A stretch of 64,000 bases of DNA from Guadua angustifolia (GCA_036346375.1 CM070511.1:12958001-13022000), one strand, 5' to 3'; counted from the first letter of the stretch, positions 11,083 through 22,442 are shown. Program-made: numbers and translations. The notes: generated by a model not told the origin, from the sequence alone.

Positions 11083-11513
11083 CATCACAGACGGTTTTAA
11101 CGAAGAACCGTCTGTGAATAGGCACAAATCACAGATGGTTTAAAATTGGAACCGTCTGTGATATATTATATTTCACAGACGGTTCTTATTTAAAACCGTC
11201 TGAGATATGATAATAATCATAGACGGTTCGAAAGTGAAACCGTCTGTGATGTTTTACACTTCACAGACGGGTCTGACTTAAAACCGTCTGAGATATGCCA
11301 ATTATCATAGACGGTTAGTAATTGAAACCGTCTGTGATGATACCACATCACAGACGGTTTGTAAGTGAAACCGCTCGTGATGTTAGAGCTGAGCGGTTGG
11401 ATAACCGTCTGCAATGTTTCTTTGTCATCACTGACACTTGCTTACAGACGGTTCAGAAAACCGTCTGTGATGAGGTTTCCGAACCGTCTGTGATTAGCTT
11501 TTCTGTAGTAGTG
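11083..11513. repeat. 3' subterminal dyad array and terminus of CACTA-A
   Basis: About nine dyads of the form CACAGACGGTT-(8 to 10 bp)-AACCGTCTGTGA are spaced at roughly 45-60 bp. They end in the terminal TCTGTAGTAGTG at 11513. Arms are variably mutated (CATAGACGG, ACCGCTCGTGA). Confidence 0.9.
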
Positions 11514-11516
11514 CAT

Positions 11517-12414
11517 GTGCACTAACAATACTACCACATTCTAGCCTAAAGTGGTGAACACTAGTTTATATAGTGGAGTGTGATCCACCATGGTAGAACC
11601 ATGTGGGAGAGAGGGAGGAAAATACGCGCGCGCTCGCCTCGCTGGGCTCGGGCACGGGGCGGGGTGGAGGGCGCTGGCGTGCGGCACCTGCGTGAATGGT
11701 CTGCCGAAATACGGTCCAACGCAAACGCAGCCTCCTTTTGCAGTTTATTCTTTTGCTACTCGGGATTGTCGCAGTTGCAGTATGAGATAAGGACTCCGTA
11801 ACAGACTCTGATCATGGCACGTCTTCGAATCACATTCTGTCACGACTATCTCTATATATATTGCGCCCTGCCACCCATGTAGAAGAATACACAGAACGCC
11901 TTGAGTTAAGGTTTTGCCACCTCTCGCTGCTACGCCGCCATCGTAGCCTTCTCCATCCCGAACGTCGATGTGCATCTGCGATCGGGAGAGCAGGTCTCCG
12001 GAACCCTTCGTCTTCGAGATCCTGCACCGGGAGAGGGCGAAAAAGGTTTTTGGGAAGCGCTCTGTGCGACTGCTCAAGATCTTCACCACGGCTTGTCTTC
12101 CTGTTCCTGCTGCTGGACGTCGTCGCCAGCGGCTCCTGCGATGCTCCATCATCAACGTCGTCCACGTCAACACATCAACTACACCAGCTACGTCGTCTGC
12201 ATCTTCTTCTGCTCAGTATGTTCGATCTGTTCAAATTTCGTGGTTAATTATGTCTATCAAGATGATCATGATGTTCGTACTATCTAGTGTGTTAGAGAGA
12301 TGCATGCTAGTTTTTGTGATACTGTTCATGATCTACATTCGAAATTTAATCCTGAAACTGTCTAATTATTCAACAATCCAAAAACCTTATTGTAGACAAT
12401 TTCCTGGATTAACA
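11517..12414 (+). other. Leader/LTR-like region of the Copia remnant
   Basis: The stretch contains a GC-rich block (11600-11700) and a TATA-like CTCTATATATATTG at about 11850. A leader then runs to the gag ATG near 12415. It probably contains all or part of the Copia 5' LTR, but I could not fix LTR ends or a primer-binding site. No gene is supported. Confidence 0.45.
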
Positions 12415-13330
12415 ATGGCTGGTTTTGCCGACGCACTGAGGCCGGAGATTAAATTCTCTGGTGTGCACTTTAAGAGGTGGCAAGTCAAGGTCACGCTCTG
12501 GCTTACGGCTACGAATGTATTCTGGGTTAGTAAAGGTAAGCCTGAAGGTGATCTCTCTGCTGAGCAGTAGAAGAGTTTCACGGATGCCAATACTCTTTTC
12601 GTGGGATGCATTCTTAACGTTCTTGCCAATCGTCTGTGTGATGTGTACATGCACATAACAGACGCGAAGGTGCTGTGGGATACACTGAATGCCAAGTTTT
12701 GTGCAACGGATGCCGGCAGTGAACTATATGTCATGGAAAACTTTCATGACTATAAGATGGATGATAATCGCTCTGTTGTAGAGCAAGCCCATGAGATACA
12801 GTGCATTGTCAAGAAACTCGAACTCCTGGAATGTGTCTTACCTGATCCTTTTGTGGCCGGTTGCATCATTGCAAAACTGCCTCCCTCGTGGAGGAGTTTT
12901 GGCACTACTCTAAAACATAAGAGGACAAAGATATCAATCGAAAGTCTGATAGCGTCCCTTGATGTTGAAGAGAAGGCTCGGGCTAAGGACTTCAATGGTA
13001 AGGGAGCCGAGGGCCAGTCCAGCGCCAACATGGTTCAGAAGAACTACGGCAAGAACAAAGGGAAGAACAACCCTAACAAGACTACCAACTTCAAGAAGAA
13101 GAAGATGAACAAGGCTAAACTGCCCTGCTTCACATGTGGTGAGGTCGGGAACTTTTCCAAGGAATGCCCAGATCATGCAGACCGTCGAGGGAAAAAGGCC
13201 AACAATGGACAGGTGTCCATGGCTGTCAACACGGTGACCGCTAGCAACGCTGGAGACGCAGGGTATGGTAATTTACCTTCTGTGTTCTCAGTATTTCAGT
13301 CTTCCAGTTGGTGGATTGATACGGGTTAAT
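12415..13330 (+). pseudogene. Copia gag with zinc knuckle
   Basis: The ATG at 12415 opens MAGFADALRPEIKFSG, typical of Copia gag polyproteins. The frame has a TAG at 12568-12570 (EQ*KSFTDA). It continues through a UBN2-like gag core (KVLWDTLNAKF, MVEQAHEIQ-type helix) and a lysine-rich linker to a CCHC knuckle (CFTCGEVGNFSKEC). It then runs into the start of protease, WWIDTG, just before a frameshift at about 13327-13331. The product would package RNA in cytoplasmic particles; this copy is broken. Confidence 0.85.
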
Positions 13331-14146
13331 GTTCATGTGTGTTCTGACATTAATATGTTCTCTTCTTATCAGGTCACTCGGGATTCCTCTGTCCTGATGG
13401 GGAATGGGTCACATGCTTCTATTCATGGCACTAGCACAGTGGATCTGAAGTTCACTTCGGGAAAGATCGTGTAGCTAAAGAACGTGCAGTATGTCCCTTC
13501 TATCAACAAGAATCTCGTTAGTGGCTCCCTTCTATGCAGAGATGGGTTTAAGGTAGTGTTAGAGTCCAATAAAGTAGTTGTGTCGAAGCATGGACTATTT
13601 ATTGGTAAAGGCTATGAGTGCGGAGGCTTGTTCCGCTTTTCCCTTTCGGATTTCAGTAATAAGTCTGTGAACCATATTTGAGGTAGTGTTAATGATGATG
13701 CGAGTATTTGGCACTCTCATTTATGCCACATTAATTTTGGTCTTATGAATCGGCTTTCCAGCATGAGTTTAATTCCAAATTTCACTATTGCCAAAGGTTC
13801 TAAGTGCCATAGTTGTGTGCAATCGAAGCAACCTCGAAAGCCTCACAAGGCTGCTGAGGAGAGGAACTTGGCACCTCTAGAACTCATACATTCTAATCTG
13901 TGCGAGATGAATGGTGTGTTGACAAAGGGTGGAAAGAGATATTTCATGACATTGATTGATGATGCGACTAGATTTTGCTATGTTTACTTGTTGAAAACTA
14001 AGGACGAGACACTAGACTACATTAAAATCTATAGTTGAAAATCAACTAGAGAGAAAGATCAAACGTCTTAGGTCGGATCGTGGTGGCAAATATTTTCCCA
14101 AAATCTTTGATGATTTCTGTGCGGAACATGGTATTATTCATGAGAG
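13331..14146 (+). pseudogene. Copia protease and N-terminal integrase, truncated
   Basis: After the frameshift the protease resumes (NVHVCSDINMF, NVQYVPSINKNLVSGS). Stops lie at 13471-13473 and at about 13679-13681. The integrase HHCC region follows (WHSHLCHINFG ... CHSCVQSKQPRKPH), then the start of the catalytic core (FMTLIDDATRFCYVY, LRSDRGGKYF with two of the core acidic residues). The reading ends at EHGIIHERT, where the sequence switches at 14147 to a minus-strand Gypsy. RT, RNase H and the 3' LTR are absent from the window. Confidence 0.85.
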
Positions 14147-14600
14147 GACATGGTCGTGTAGTAGTAGGTTCCGAACGGTGTGATGAACGACGTCTTGCTT
14201 TCGTCGTCAACCGCTAGCTTGATCTGGTGGTACCCAGAGTAGGCATCCAGGAAGCTTAGCAGCTTGGCATTCGCGGTGGTGTCGACGATCTGGTCGATGC
14301 GCGGGAGAGGGAAGTTGTCCTTCGGGCATGCCGAGTTCAACCCCGTGTGATCCACGCACATCCTCCACTTCCCGCCTTTCTTCTGCACAATGACGGGATT
14401 GGCTAGCCATTCGGTGTAATCAATCTCATGAATGAAGCCGGCCTTCAGTAGCCTGTCAAGATTCTCCTTGATTATGGCGACCTTCTCGGGAGAGAAGCGT
14501 CGCAACCAGCGCCGCAAGACGGCGGCGAAATGGCCGCACTGCAGTTTGTGCTCGACCACCTCCCTCGGGACAACCGGCATGTCCGTCAGCTCCAAGCGAA
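14147..14600 (-). pseudogene. Tat-3 reverse transcriptase, N-terminal half
   Basis: The minus-strand reading shows LDRLLKAGFIHEIDYTEWLANPVIVQKKGGKWRMC-type RT blocks: WLANPVIVQKK, CVDHTGLNSACPKDNFPLPRIDQ and LDAYSGYHQIKL with its catalytic Asp. It breaks off before the YVDD box. Confidence 0.85.
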
Positions 14601-14653
14601 TATGTCTTTGTTGGCACGGAGGAAGGTGACGAGCTCGAGTTCCTATTTGGAAC

Positions 14654-15260
14654 TCAGCTCGGCCGAGACGAATCCCCCTCCTCGAGTAGCACAGCCTTTG
14701 TTGCCCCGCCAGGCTGGATGACCGCCTTTTGGCGAGTGACCTTCGTGGTCGCTTTAGGGCCCTGTTGAAGCAGCATGCCGACGAGGGCCAAGGCCTGGGT
14801 CTCGCAGCCATGTGCCGCCTTGAGGTCGCCCCGCATAGTGATGATGCCGCTAGGTCCTGGGAGCTTCATGCAGCGGTGGCCGTAGTGGTTTGCCGCCATG
14901 AACTTGACCAAAACTGGATGCCCGATGATGGCGTTGTAGGGGAGATTGCCTTCGACCACCTCGAATGTGATCAACTCGGTGCGGAAGTTGTCCGAGGCGC
15001 CGAAGATGACAGGAAGAACCACCTGCCCCAGAGGAGTGGTCGAGCTTCCGGGAACGATCCCGAAGAATGGGATCGCAATATTCTTGACCTTCGACTTGGG
15101 GATTTGCATCCGGTCGAGTGCGCTAGCTAGCAGCAGGTTGAGGGAACTGCCGCCATCGACCATGACCTGCTCAACCATGGTGTTACTAATGGTCGGGGTC
15201 ACAACCAGGGCAGTCTTAAGATCCTTAGACATACCTTGGGGGCATCCTCCTGTGTGAAGG
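14654..15260 (-). pseudogene. Tat-3 retropepsin-like protease
   Basis: The core reads VMVDGGSSLNLLLASAL, with the D-G-S-type active site kept, and later YNAIIGHPVLVKF, the second loop of Tat proteases. The reading is followed by a divergent linker toward RT in another frame. Family role: cuts the Gag-Pol polyprotein. Confidence 0.8.
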
Positions 15261-16431
15261 TTATCGTAGCCCCGGCCCACTTGCAGGGTTGGTCTGCGGG
15301 CTTCCCGACGGTAGCTTGGTAGACCACGCGTGCAGCGTCCTTGATCTCGCGTTGGGATTGATACGCCGACGATCCGCCGAAGATTACATCGATCTGGCAA
15401 TCGCCCTGCTGGAAATCTAGGTCGAGGTCGGCCTGGTCCTCTCCGGTGTTAACCCTGTCGGGCTGATCTCCCTCTTTCGGGAGCGTGGGCATCTTTCCGC
15501 GCCCATCGTAGAAGGCCTTCAGCTTATTCTGCCAGGCCCTGCAGCTTCGTAGGTCGTGGCCCGGCGCCTGGTGGAATAAGCAAAACTTGTCTTCGTTGAA
15601 CCGAGGTCGTCCCTCGGGACCCTGCGGGCAGTCGTCGGCCTGTCGCGACCCAGATCGGCGATCTTCCTGCCGAGGTCCGCGCGGCACCTGCTGGGGGTGT
15701 GGCCGATTTCACTGAGGGCGGGACCCTTCTTGGACCGAATCTCGCACCTCCATAACCTCGCGGTGGCCGTTTGCCGAAATGGTCACCCGCAGTCAGCCAT
15801 CGCCGCGCTTGCAGTCCCTCTTCCGCTTCATAGCGGTCGAGGCTAGGTCGGTGCCCTTGGCGTTGGAGGGGCCAGCCTCACCCGAGTTGATGCCAAGCTT
15901 ACCTTGGTCGTAGTCACGCTTCCAGCGGATCGCGTCGTCCACATCTGCGTAGCGCTCCGCCATGCGAAATAGCTTGCCGATGGTGAGCCTTGTTGTAATC
16001 TCCAGGTCATCGGTGAGGCGTCGGTCGCAGACGCCGAACTTGAAGGCCTTGATCATGGCCTCGTCGAAGACACTTGGGATCAGGTTCCTAGTGCGGATGA
16101 ACCATCGCACGAAGTCACGGAGAGGTTCAGTCTTCCCCTGGATAACCCGGTCTAGGTCTTTCTCCCTGCCGAGCCTCTCGTAGCAGCTCTGGAAGTTGGA
16201 ACAGAGGGCGCTCTGAATTTGACGCCACGAGCAGAAGGTGTCGGACTTCTGGTTGAAGAGCCAGGTGCGGGCGGCACCGTCCAAGACGGTAGGGAGGTAG
16301 TTGGCCATCACGTACTCGTCTCCTCCCGCGGCCAAGATAGCGGTGGTGTAGATCGATAGGAACTCATCGTGGTTCTTCGTTCCGTCAAACCGCTCGATCA
16401 AGGCGGGCTTGAAACGAGCCGGCCAGCACAC
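15199..16431 (-). pseudogene. Tat-3 gag core and knuckle
   Basis: The gag core (FDGTKNHDEFLSIYTTAI, WLFNQKSDTFCSW, ERLGREKDLDRVIQGKTEPLRDFVRWF-type block, DEAMIKAFKFGV) ends in a stop near 15793. It resumes in another frame with a CLFHQAPGHDLRSCRAW motif, an HC-rich knuckle typical of Tat gag. At least one frameshift separates the two parts. Confidence 0.85.
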
Positions 16432-17393
16432 CCGTCGAAGGTCATCGGAGTACGCCGTGCAGTCGTAAGCCGGAACAGGGGCGTGCCTGCGGAGGTGTTC
16501 GGCGCTGCTGGAGTCGGATTCACGGTCGCCTCGGCGGCCCGACCTACGACTGCGCCGGTCGTGGTGACGGGCCCAGGCGTCACCCGGGAGATACTACAAG
16601 TGTCGTGGACCCGGCGGCACCTTGCGGGAACGTCAGGGGAGAGGCCCGACATGCTGCTGCTAGAGCGGGAATCGCTATAGGCTGGCTGTCGCCGTACACC
16701 ATCTGGAGTCGTACTCGGGGAGCGACGGTGAGGCGGTGTACGGGACAGGTCTCTGGATTGCCAGTGCGTGGGAGACCAGCGGGGACGCTAGCGCCTGCGC
16801 GATGAACTGCCGTCACTCTTCAAGGACCGAGACCCAGATGGGCGGCCTTGGTGTTGCGACGGCACAGCTTCGGTAGTGGCCTTATCGAGCTCGTCTGCAA
16901 AAGCTCGGCCGAAAAGGCCCGACTTTGGATGGACGGGGTCGGTCATGACTCGGGCGATCGCACGGAGGCACTCGCTCGATTGAGGGAGCTTGGAACGTCT
17001 TGACGATGTTTCGATCTTCTCGCGCTCCTCCCACCGGAGGGCAGTTATGGCATGGTTGATGGAGACTTGTGCCATCCAGCGGGCATCTTCAGGGGTCTTC
17101 GGGCTACGCTCCCCCTCCTCCACGCTCGCGTCATGGCTAACGGCAATGAAAATAAGTTGATCACGCAGCGGCGGAGAGGGGGAGAACAGGGATGCGGAGC
17201 TTCCATGGTCGGGAACTGCATTCGAACCTGAGCTCATGGAGTGTGCTGCAGCGATCAATGCCATACCTCGAAAGTCTTGATTCTCTTCCGAATGAGTGAA
17301 GCTTTCGGGCCCCACGGTGGGCACTAGCTGTCGACGATCGGGATCGCCTAACCGCATATATGGAAATGGGGTTAGTGAGAACAGGGGACCCAA
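16432..17393 (-). pseudogene. Tat-3 gag N-terminal region, degenerate
   Basis: Open minus-strand stretches (16580-16816, 16788-17393) are rich in Ser, Pro, Arg and Gly and precede the gag core. The best is 16788-17393 (201 codons, MGPLFSLTPFPYMRLGD). No domain is recognisable. It is assigned to gag by position only. Confidence 0.5.
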
Positions 17394-17962
17394 GACAAGC
17401 TACGCTCAACGGAAGAATATATGTTGGTCGGGGTGAAGCGTCAACGAGTAGGACACGGCGGATTATACTGGTTCGAGCCCCCATAAAGGTAATATCTCTA
17501 CTCCAGTCTTCTCCTGAGGAGGAGGAAGTCTCTATTCTTGAGTACAGAGAGTGGATTACAGCTCGAGCTTGAGCATTCTGGTTGGGTCTAATGGCCTATT
17601 GCTTGTGCATTGATGACCTGATCTTTGTCGTTCTGCTTCGAGGTATTTTATAGCCCTCCCAGCCGTTACCAGAAACGGCCAGGAGAGGTTCGCGGGGTAG
17701 TGCATGGCGTGCATTGAAGACGTGCTGCAACCGTCCCGGATCTGGCGCCCACGTCTGCCTTAACTCCGAGATTCTCAGTCTTGGCAACCGCCGAGTAAAC
17801 GCACACCTCCAAGCCAAGGTCGAGGTCGAGTGGGGATGGGACCCCCCACTCCCTAAGCTCGAGGTCGTGCGGGGATTGGCGCAGCTCTGGTCATGGTCGA
17901 AGTCCCACGCTGCTTAGCCCCGAGCTGGGGGACCCTGTTGACTACGTGTTGACCTGTCAGAG
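17394..17962 (-). repeat. Inferred 5' LTR of Tat-3
   Basis: On the minus strand a TATA-like GGCTATAAAATACC lies at about 17642-17655. Sequence equivalent to TATACTGGTTCGAGCCC appears in the U5 part, as in the Tat-2 LTRs (ATACTGGTTCGGGCC). The U3 start TGACAGGTCAACACG is at about 17962. No second LTR is available for comparison, so limits are soft. Confidence 0.5.
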
Positions 17963-18160
17963 ATTCATCAGTCCCCGACAACTGCCGGTTCGGCCTACAA
18001 TCGGCAGTGATATTGAACTATCATTGCTGGGTCAAACCAAAATCCGGCAGTGATATTTGAGTACCTCTGGCCGGATCAAAAAAACCCTGCAGTGATAGTT
18101 CCATATCACTGCTAGTTTGTACTAAGAACCGGCAGTGATAAGCTATGCACCAAATATTTT
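17963..18160. repeat. Subterminal repeats of a CACTA-type element
   Basis: Dyads around CTGCCGGTTC / AATCGGCAGTGATAT and ATCACTGC / CCGGCAGTGAT recur about five times. They lie next to a minus-strand Ulp1 C-terminus and look like the 3' subterminal region of that element. Its CACTA terminus is lost at the Tat-3 junction. Bases 18160-18311 are AT-rich 3' UTR-like DNA. Confidence 0.7.
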
Positions 18161-18311
18161 TATTGCATATTTTTCTGCATTATTTATTTTTATATAGTGT
18201 ATTAATATAGTATATAAATCATCATTAAATTATAATTCAAATATATTAAAGCATCACAATATTTGTTTTTTACAATAGTTTGTTTACAAATATAGTTTGA
18301 CTACATCTCAT

Positions 18312-18487
18312 TCACTTTGATTTTGCACTCACTCCAGTAGAAGGTGTCGAAGTAGGCATGTCATGGGTCGAGATCAAAGGAATGAAACAATGAGGCTGCT
18401 CATGGAACATGCCGTTTGGATTGATGACCTCATCATGAATGAATCTAACGATCAGTTCTTGAATTGCTATAATGTCTGTCAGTAATA
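18312..18487 (-). pseudogene. C-terminal fragment of a CACTA-borne Ulp1-like protein
   Basis: The minus strand reads openly to a TGA at 18312-18314: IQELIVRFIHDEVINPNGMF is equivalent to the IRGQLCAFFLREVLDPTGK stretch at the end of the CACTA-A Ulp1. The upstream end is cut at 18488 by a CACTA terminus. It is too short for the catalytic residues. Confidence 0.6.
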
Positions 18488-18830
18488 CACTACTACATAA
18501 TGGTACATCACTATCACTTTAGCTGGGTTGGTTCTTAAGTTTTTAGGAAAAAACGATTGTGACAGATGACTTAGGAGGGGTGTTAATAATAATCACTATT
18601 GGTTCTTAGGTTAGAAACGATTGTGATATAGTACTGGGTACATCACAATCAGTTCTTATGTGAGAAACGATAGTGATGTGCATACTCATCACAGTCGGTT
18701 CTTATCTGAGAAGTGATAGTGATGAGCATGTGCACATCACTATCGGTTCTCACAAAAGAACTGACAGCACTGAGCATACTCATCACTATCGGTTCTCACA
18801 TAAGAACTGATAGTGATGTATTGCACATGA
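18488..18830. mobile_element. One end of a further CACTA element, truncated
   Basis: CACTACTACATAATGG at 18488 is followed by five or six dyads of CATCACTATCGGTTCT / AGAACTGATAGTGATG type. It interrupts the Ulp1 reading frame at 18487, so it inserted there. No matching end is found before the neighbouring retrotransposon fragment, so most of it is lost or replaced. Confidence 0.7.
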
Positions 18831-18884
18831 GAATGATACCGACAGGTATCCCGATTTTCGATGAGATGGATAATTTTGATTTGG

Positions 18885-19695
18885 GGGTTCAACGTTAGCG
18901 GCCCAACTACAACTGTCCAGGACATTGCGCCTTAGCGACCGACACACCAAACTCCATGGAGGTTATTGTCCTTGCCAGAAGCGCGATCAACCAGACCACG
19001 AAGGTCCGTATCCCTACAAGCAATCGAGGAATGAGCAAGAACATGATGAACAACAACTCAAATTGTAGAAATATGATTTAGATCTGAAACAAGAACAAAA
19101 CGGTGGGGTTTTGATGACGAGTAATTTAGGTGGTTTAACCGACACACGCGATTACAAGGATTAGCAGTAGCTAACACAATCAAACAAAAACCCAAATGCT
19201 ATAAGTGGCGGCGGCTAGCTATTTATAAGATTGGAGGATGTCTAGGCTGGCCAAACCTGGTTACAACTGACGTAGACTCGAATTCAAGGCCCAAGCCCAG
19301 TTTGACTCGGTTTTGAGTCAGCCTGAAAAAGTGATGTGCAGTTTTTAGCAGTTTCCTGATGACTCCAAGGGAATTTCGAGTTGAGGCTAGTTCCGTTGGA
19401 AAGTAGACTCTGAAATCTTTCCAACGAGTACTCATAGGCCTCCAAAAATCTCTGGAATCATTATTACGACCATTTAAATCCAGTGCTATTGGTGAGGCCG
19501 AACTGGACTTGAACTTGAGCTTCTCTGTTGATCCTGACTTAAGCTCGAGCTTGGGTCCATTGTTGGTCTATAATGGCCCTTCTCCATGGTTCCTGAGTAC
19601 AATTAAATCATCACAACCATTAAATAGCGTCCCATTCAGAGACTCACTAATGGGAAGGCTTAGGAACGCATTTACCTGATGATTAAGTTATCGTG
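18885..19695 (-). repeat. 3' LTR-like region of a truncated Gypsy fragment
   Basis: This is non-coding DNA directly downstream of the minus-strand pol fragment. It contains a TATA-like CTTATAAATAGC on the minus strand near 19222. The start is probably TGACTTGAGCTCG on the minus strand near 19710. No partner LTR is present and limits are approximate. No gene is seen here. Confidence 0.45.
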
Positions 19696-19702
19696 AACGA
19701 GC

Positions 19703-21165
19703 TCAAGTCATTGGTTCTTGCAACGACAGATGTGGTGCAGAAAATGGTGTAGTATTATCAGTGGAAAGGATGTACTCATCATCCTCCCCTTCTTGCAGTT
19801 GAGTCGTCCTCGACTCAAGCTTGTCCTGTTCTTCCAAGTATGGCTTCAAATCTACAATGTTAAAGGTGAGGCTAACCCCAAAATATGCAGGCAACTCAAG
19901 TTTATATGCATTGTGATTAATCTTTTCTAACATCCTGAAAGGACCATCAGCTCTTGGCATTAACTTTGACTTCCTTAACTCAGAAAAATGATCTTTTCTC
20001 AAATGCAACCACACAAGATCACCAGGTTCAAAAGAGAAACGCTTCCTCCCTTCACTACCGTGAAGTTGGAATTTAGCATTCATGCATGCAATGTTTTATT
20101 TAGTTGTTTCATGCAATTTTAATATCATATTAGTGCGTTGCTTAGCGTCAACATTCATCCTCTCTGAAGATGGCAAAGGCAACAGATCAATGGGGCCATG
20201 AGGGACAAAGCCATAAACAATCACAAAAGGGGACGTCTTTGTAGTAGAATGCAGTGACCGATTATAAGCAAACTCAATATGAGGCAAATACTCTTTCCAC
20301 ATCTTTATGTTCTTTTTCAAAATAGCTCTAAGCATGGTAGATAAAGTTCTATTGATAACCTTAGTTTGCCTATCAGGTTGGGGATGACAAGAAGATGAAA
20401 ATAACAATTTAGCCCCCAATTTGGCCCACAAAGTTCTCCAAAAGTGGCTAAGAAATTTTGTCTCACAATCTGAAACAATTGCGTTTGGCACACCATGCAA
20501 ACGAACAATCTCACAAAAGAACAAGTCAACAATATTTGTAGCATCATCACTTTTATGATAAGGTATGAAGTGTGCCATCTTAGAAAATCTATCCACAATG
20601 ACAAAGATACTATCCCTCCCCTTCTTTCTCCTAAGCAATCCTAAAACAAAGTCCATAGAAATATCTTCCCAAGGTGCACTAGGAATAGGCAAAGGCATGT
20701 ACAAACCATGGGGATTAAGTCGTGACTTAGCTTTTTGACATGTAGTGTAGTGAGCAACGAATCTTTCAACGTCCCTTCTCATCTTTGATCACCAATAGAA
20801 ATAACCAGCAAGTATGTCTTCCATCTTATTCACACATAAGTATCCCATCAAACCACCTCTATGCGCTTGCTACAACAGTAACAAATGGACGGAACTAGCT
20901 GGAGCATACAGCTTGTTAGCTCTAAACACAAACCCATCATTGAGGACAAATTTGTTCCAAGTTTTCTCTTCTTTGCAATTCAACAACACATCTTTGAATT
21001 CATCATCATGCACATATTGTTGTTTAATATTCTTTAATCGAAAGATTTTGAAGTCAAGTTGTGAAAGCATGGTGTATCGTCTAGACAAAGCATCAACAAT
21101 AGCATTTTCCTTTCCTTGCTTGTGTTTTATGACATAGGGAAAAGATTCAATGAATTCAACCCACG
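19703..21165 (-). pseudogene. Gypsy pol 3' fragment: end of RNase H, integrase, C-terminal tail (chromovirus-like)
   Basis: On the minus strand it starts within RNase H (GKENAIVDALSRRYTML) and continues to the integrase zinc region. The integrase core follows (ISMDFVLGLLRRKKGRDS, DRFSKMAHFIPYHK, IVSDCETKFLSHFW). It ends with KFQLHGSEGRKRFSFEPGD-type GPY/F tail (KLMPRADGPFRMLEKI). The wording is closest to CRM/Reina-type chromoviruses as I know them. Frame changes occur near 20090 and 20800. The 5' half is missing and joins TNPA-like sequence at about 21165. Confidence 0.8.
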
Positions 21166-21760
21166 AGCCGCCGTTAGATTGTCTTTCTCCCTGTTTGGGT
21201 GAAAAGTTCCTTGGTTGGACCCGACGTATAGCTCCTGAACTCTTTGCGACATTGCTTCATCATCACTGCTTTTGAATGATAAGCCCCCACCAAACGTGAT
21301 AGATGCCCTTGCTAGCACATAGTGCTTGACTCGGTCTGGTAGTCTAGTCAAGGGACTTGCACCAGTCAATCGGACTGCTTCTAATACCTGCCTCTCCCAT
21401 TGAGGAATTTTACCCGCATACCTACTTGTGCCTAGCCTGTGAGGGTCAGTATTCCTCCTCCTTACGTTGTTTATGTGGTCCTCACTGGACTTCTTTGCTG
21501 CTTCATCTTGCTTCGTCGCCACAAACTCATCCCAATATGGCTCTAATTTTGGATAGTCTCCGATGGCTGACCGGTTTTTCTTCACATAGTTTGTATTCAG
21601 CCTTGCCTTGAAGTTCCTCTATGCCACATCCATGGCCATCAACGCATCGCGATGCACGACTTCTTGGGCTTCTTCGGGGAATTTGAAGGTTTCTTTGAGC
21701 TCTATCCATAGATCCTCTTTGGTGGCACAGGGCACTTTGTCCCAATCCAAATAAATAATT
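21166..21760 (-). pseudogene. CACTA TNPA-like (Ptta/En/Spm domain) fragment
   Basis: The minus strand reads DKVPCATKEDLWIELKETF, then a TAG in place of the usual Trp (MAMDVA*RNFKARLN). It continues TDPHRLGTSRYAGKIPQWER and FHPNREKDNLT, block for block parallel to the CACTA-A protein (TGYTGKMAQWTRED, TSNREKDMLT). The C-terminal coiled coil is cut by the Gypsy fragment. Upstream it runs straight into the end of a TNP2 gene once Tat-1 is removed. Confidence 0.85.
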
Positions 21761-21798
21761 GGCACTTTATCCCTTACGATGTACCTGCATATTGACCT

Positions 21799-22422
21799 TG
21801 TTGAATATCCAAATATGGGATATGTACATACGCCATAAAGTCAAATGTCATACCGTATATACCTTTACCAGCATTAGGATATTCCGGATATCTCGGGCCC
21901 AATCTGATGGGATAAGATATGCGCAGGAAAGGATATCCCTATGTAGGGAAGGATTTGATTGTGTTCCCGATACGAGGAAACCCACTTGAATACGCCTAGT
22001 GGTTATGAAAGTTTGGATACGACACGGAGATCGTAACATCAACAGATTCCTCATCGACCATGATTCGGCACTCTAACCCACTATATAAGGGAAATGATAG
22101 ACATCGTCAAGGGAAACGGAATTATTAAGCAATTCTCAAGCTACAGCCATCCAGAACTAGACACACAGGAAGATTTCCAAGTGAAGCATCCTTTAGTCTT
22201 AGCCAAGCCACCCCCAAATTCATCTTCTCCTTGTAATTAGAGCTAATATTTCCAATCTGTAAGCTGTTCATCGATCTCATACGTCATCCACACAGGAGTA
22301 GAGTGTTACTCGACCAAGAGGCCCAAATCTGTCTACACTGTGTTCCCCCAGTTGTGTATTTGACTCTGCGCATCTCGAAGGTACCCGAATATAAGTGTGT
22401 TGTCAATCACTAACTTTCGATA
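21799..22422 (+). repeat. 5' LTR of Tat-1
   Basis: Starts TGTTGAATATCCAAATATGG and ends AACTTTCGATA. A TATA box CTATATAAGG is at about 22081. It aligns along its length to the 3' LTR with scattered substitutions; the 5' end base pattern differs slightly (TGTTG against TGTCG). Confidence 0.92.
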
Positions 22423-22425
22423 GCT

Positions 22426-22442
22426 AGCGCGCCAGGTAGGGG
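22426..22442 (+). other. Primer-binding site of Tat-1
   Basis: AGCGCGCCAGGTAGGGG directly follows the LTR. This resembles the GCGCCAGGTAGGGG sites of grass Tat elements. The tRNA species was not determined. Confidence 0.6.

Larger units (their letters stand above)
1..11513 (+). mobile_element. CACTA (En/Spm) DNA transposon 'CACTA-A', left end outside the window
   Basis: The right end reads TTTTCTGTAGTAGTG up to 11513, the reverse complement of a CACTACTACAGAAAA-type terminus, and is followed by CAT as possible 3-bp target duplication. Both flanks carry subterminal dyads built on CAGACGGTT / AACCGTCTG (about 240-430 and 11083-11500), as expected for the two ends of one element. Inside are a TNP2 transposase and a TNPA-like/Ulp1 gene on the plus strand. 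No CACTA terminus is visible before base 240, so the left tip lies outside. Bases 36-115 hold a two-copy direct repeat of about 40 bp (AGGCAGAGCGGTTCTTAAAA core). Both genes carry stop codons, so the copy is probably not autonomous now. Confidence 0.9.
14147..17962 (-). mobile_element. 5' part of a Tat-lineage Gypsy retrotransposon 'Tat-3'
   Basis: On the minus strand the order is LTR-like DNA, gag, protease, RT. The element stops inside RT (TPFGTYYYTTM) exactly where Copia sequence begins at 14147. RNase H, integrase and the 3' LTR are missing. Gag and protease resemble those of Tat-1 and Tat-2. The right limit is set from the TG start of the inferred minus-strand LTR (TGACAGGTCAACACG) and is approximate. 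Confidence 0.75.

Noticed and set aside
11083..11513. Regularly spaced repeats resembling a CRISPR array
   Set aside because: The units are palindromic dyads with variable arms and end in a CACTA terminus. All context is plant transposon DNA.
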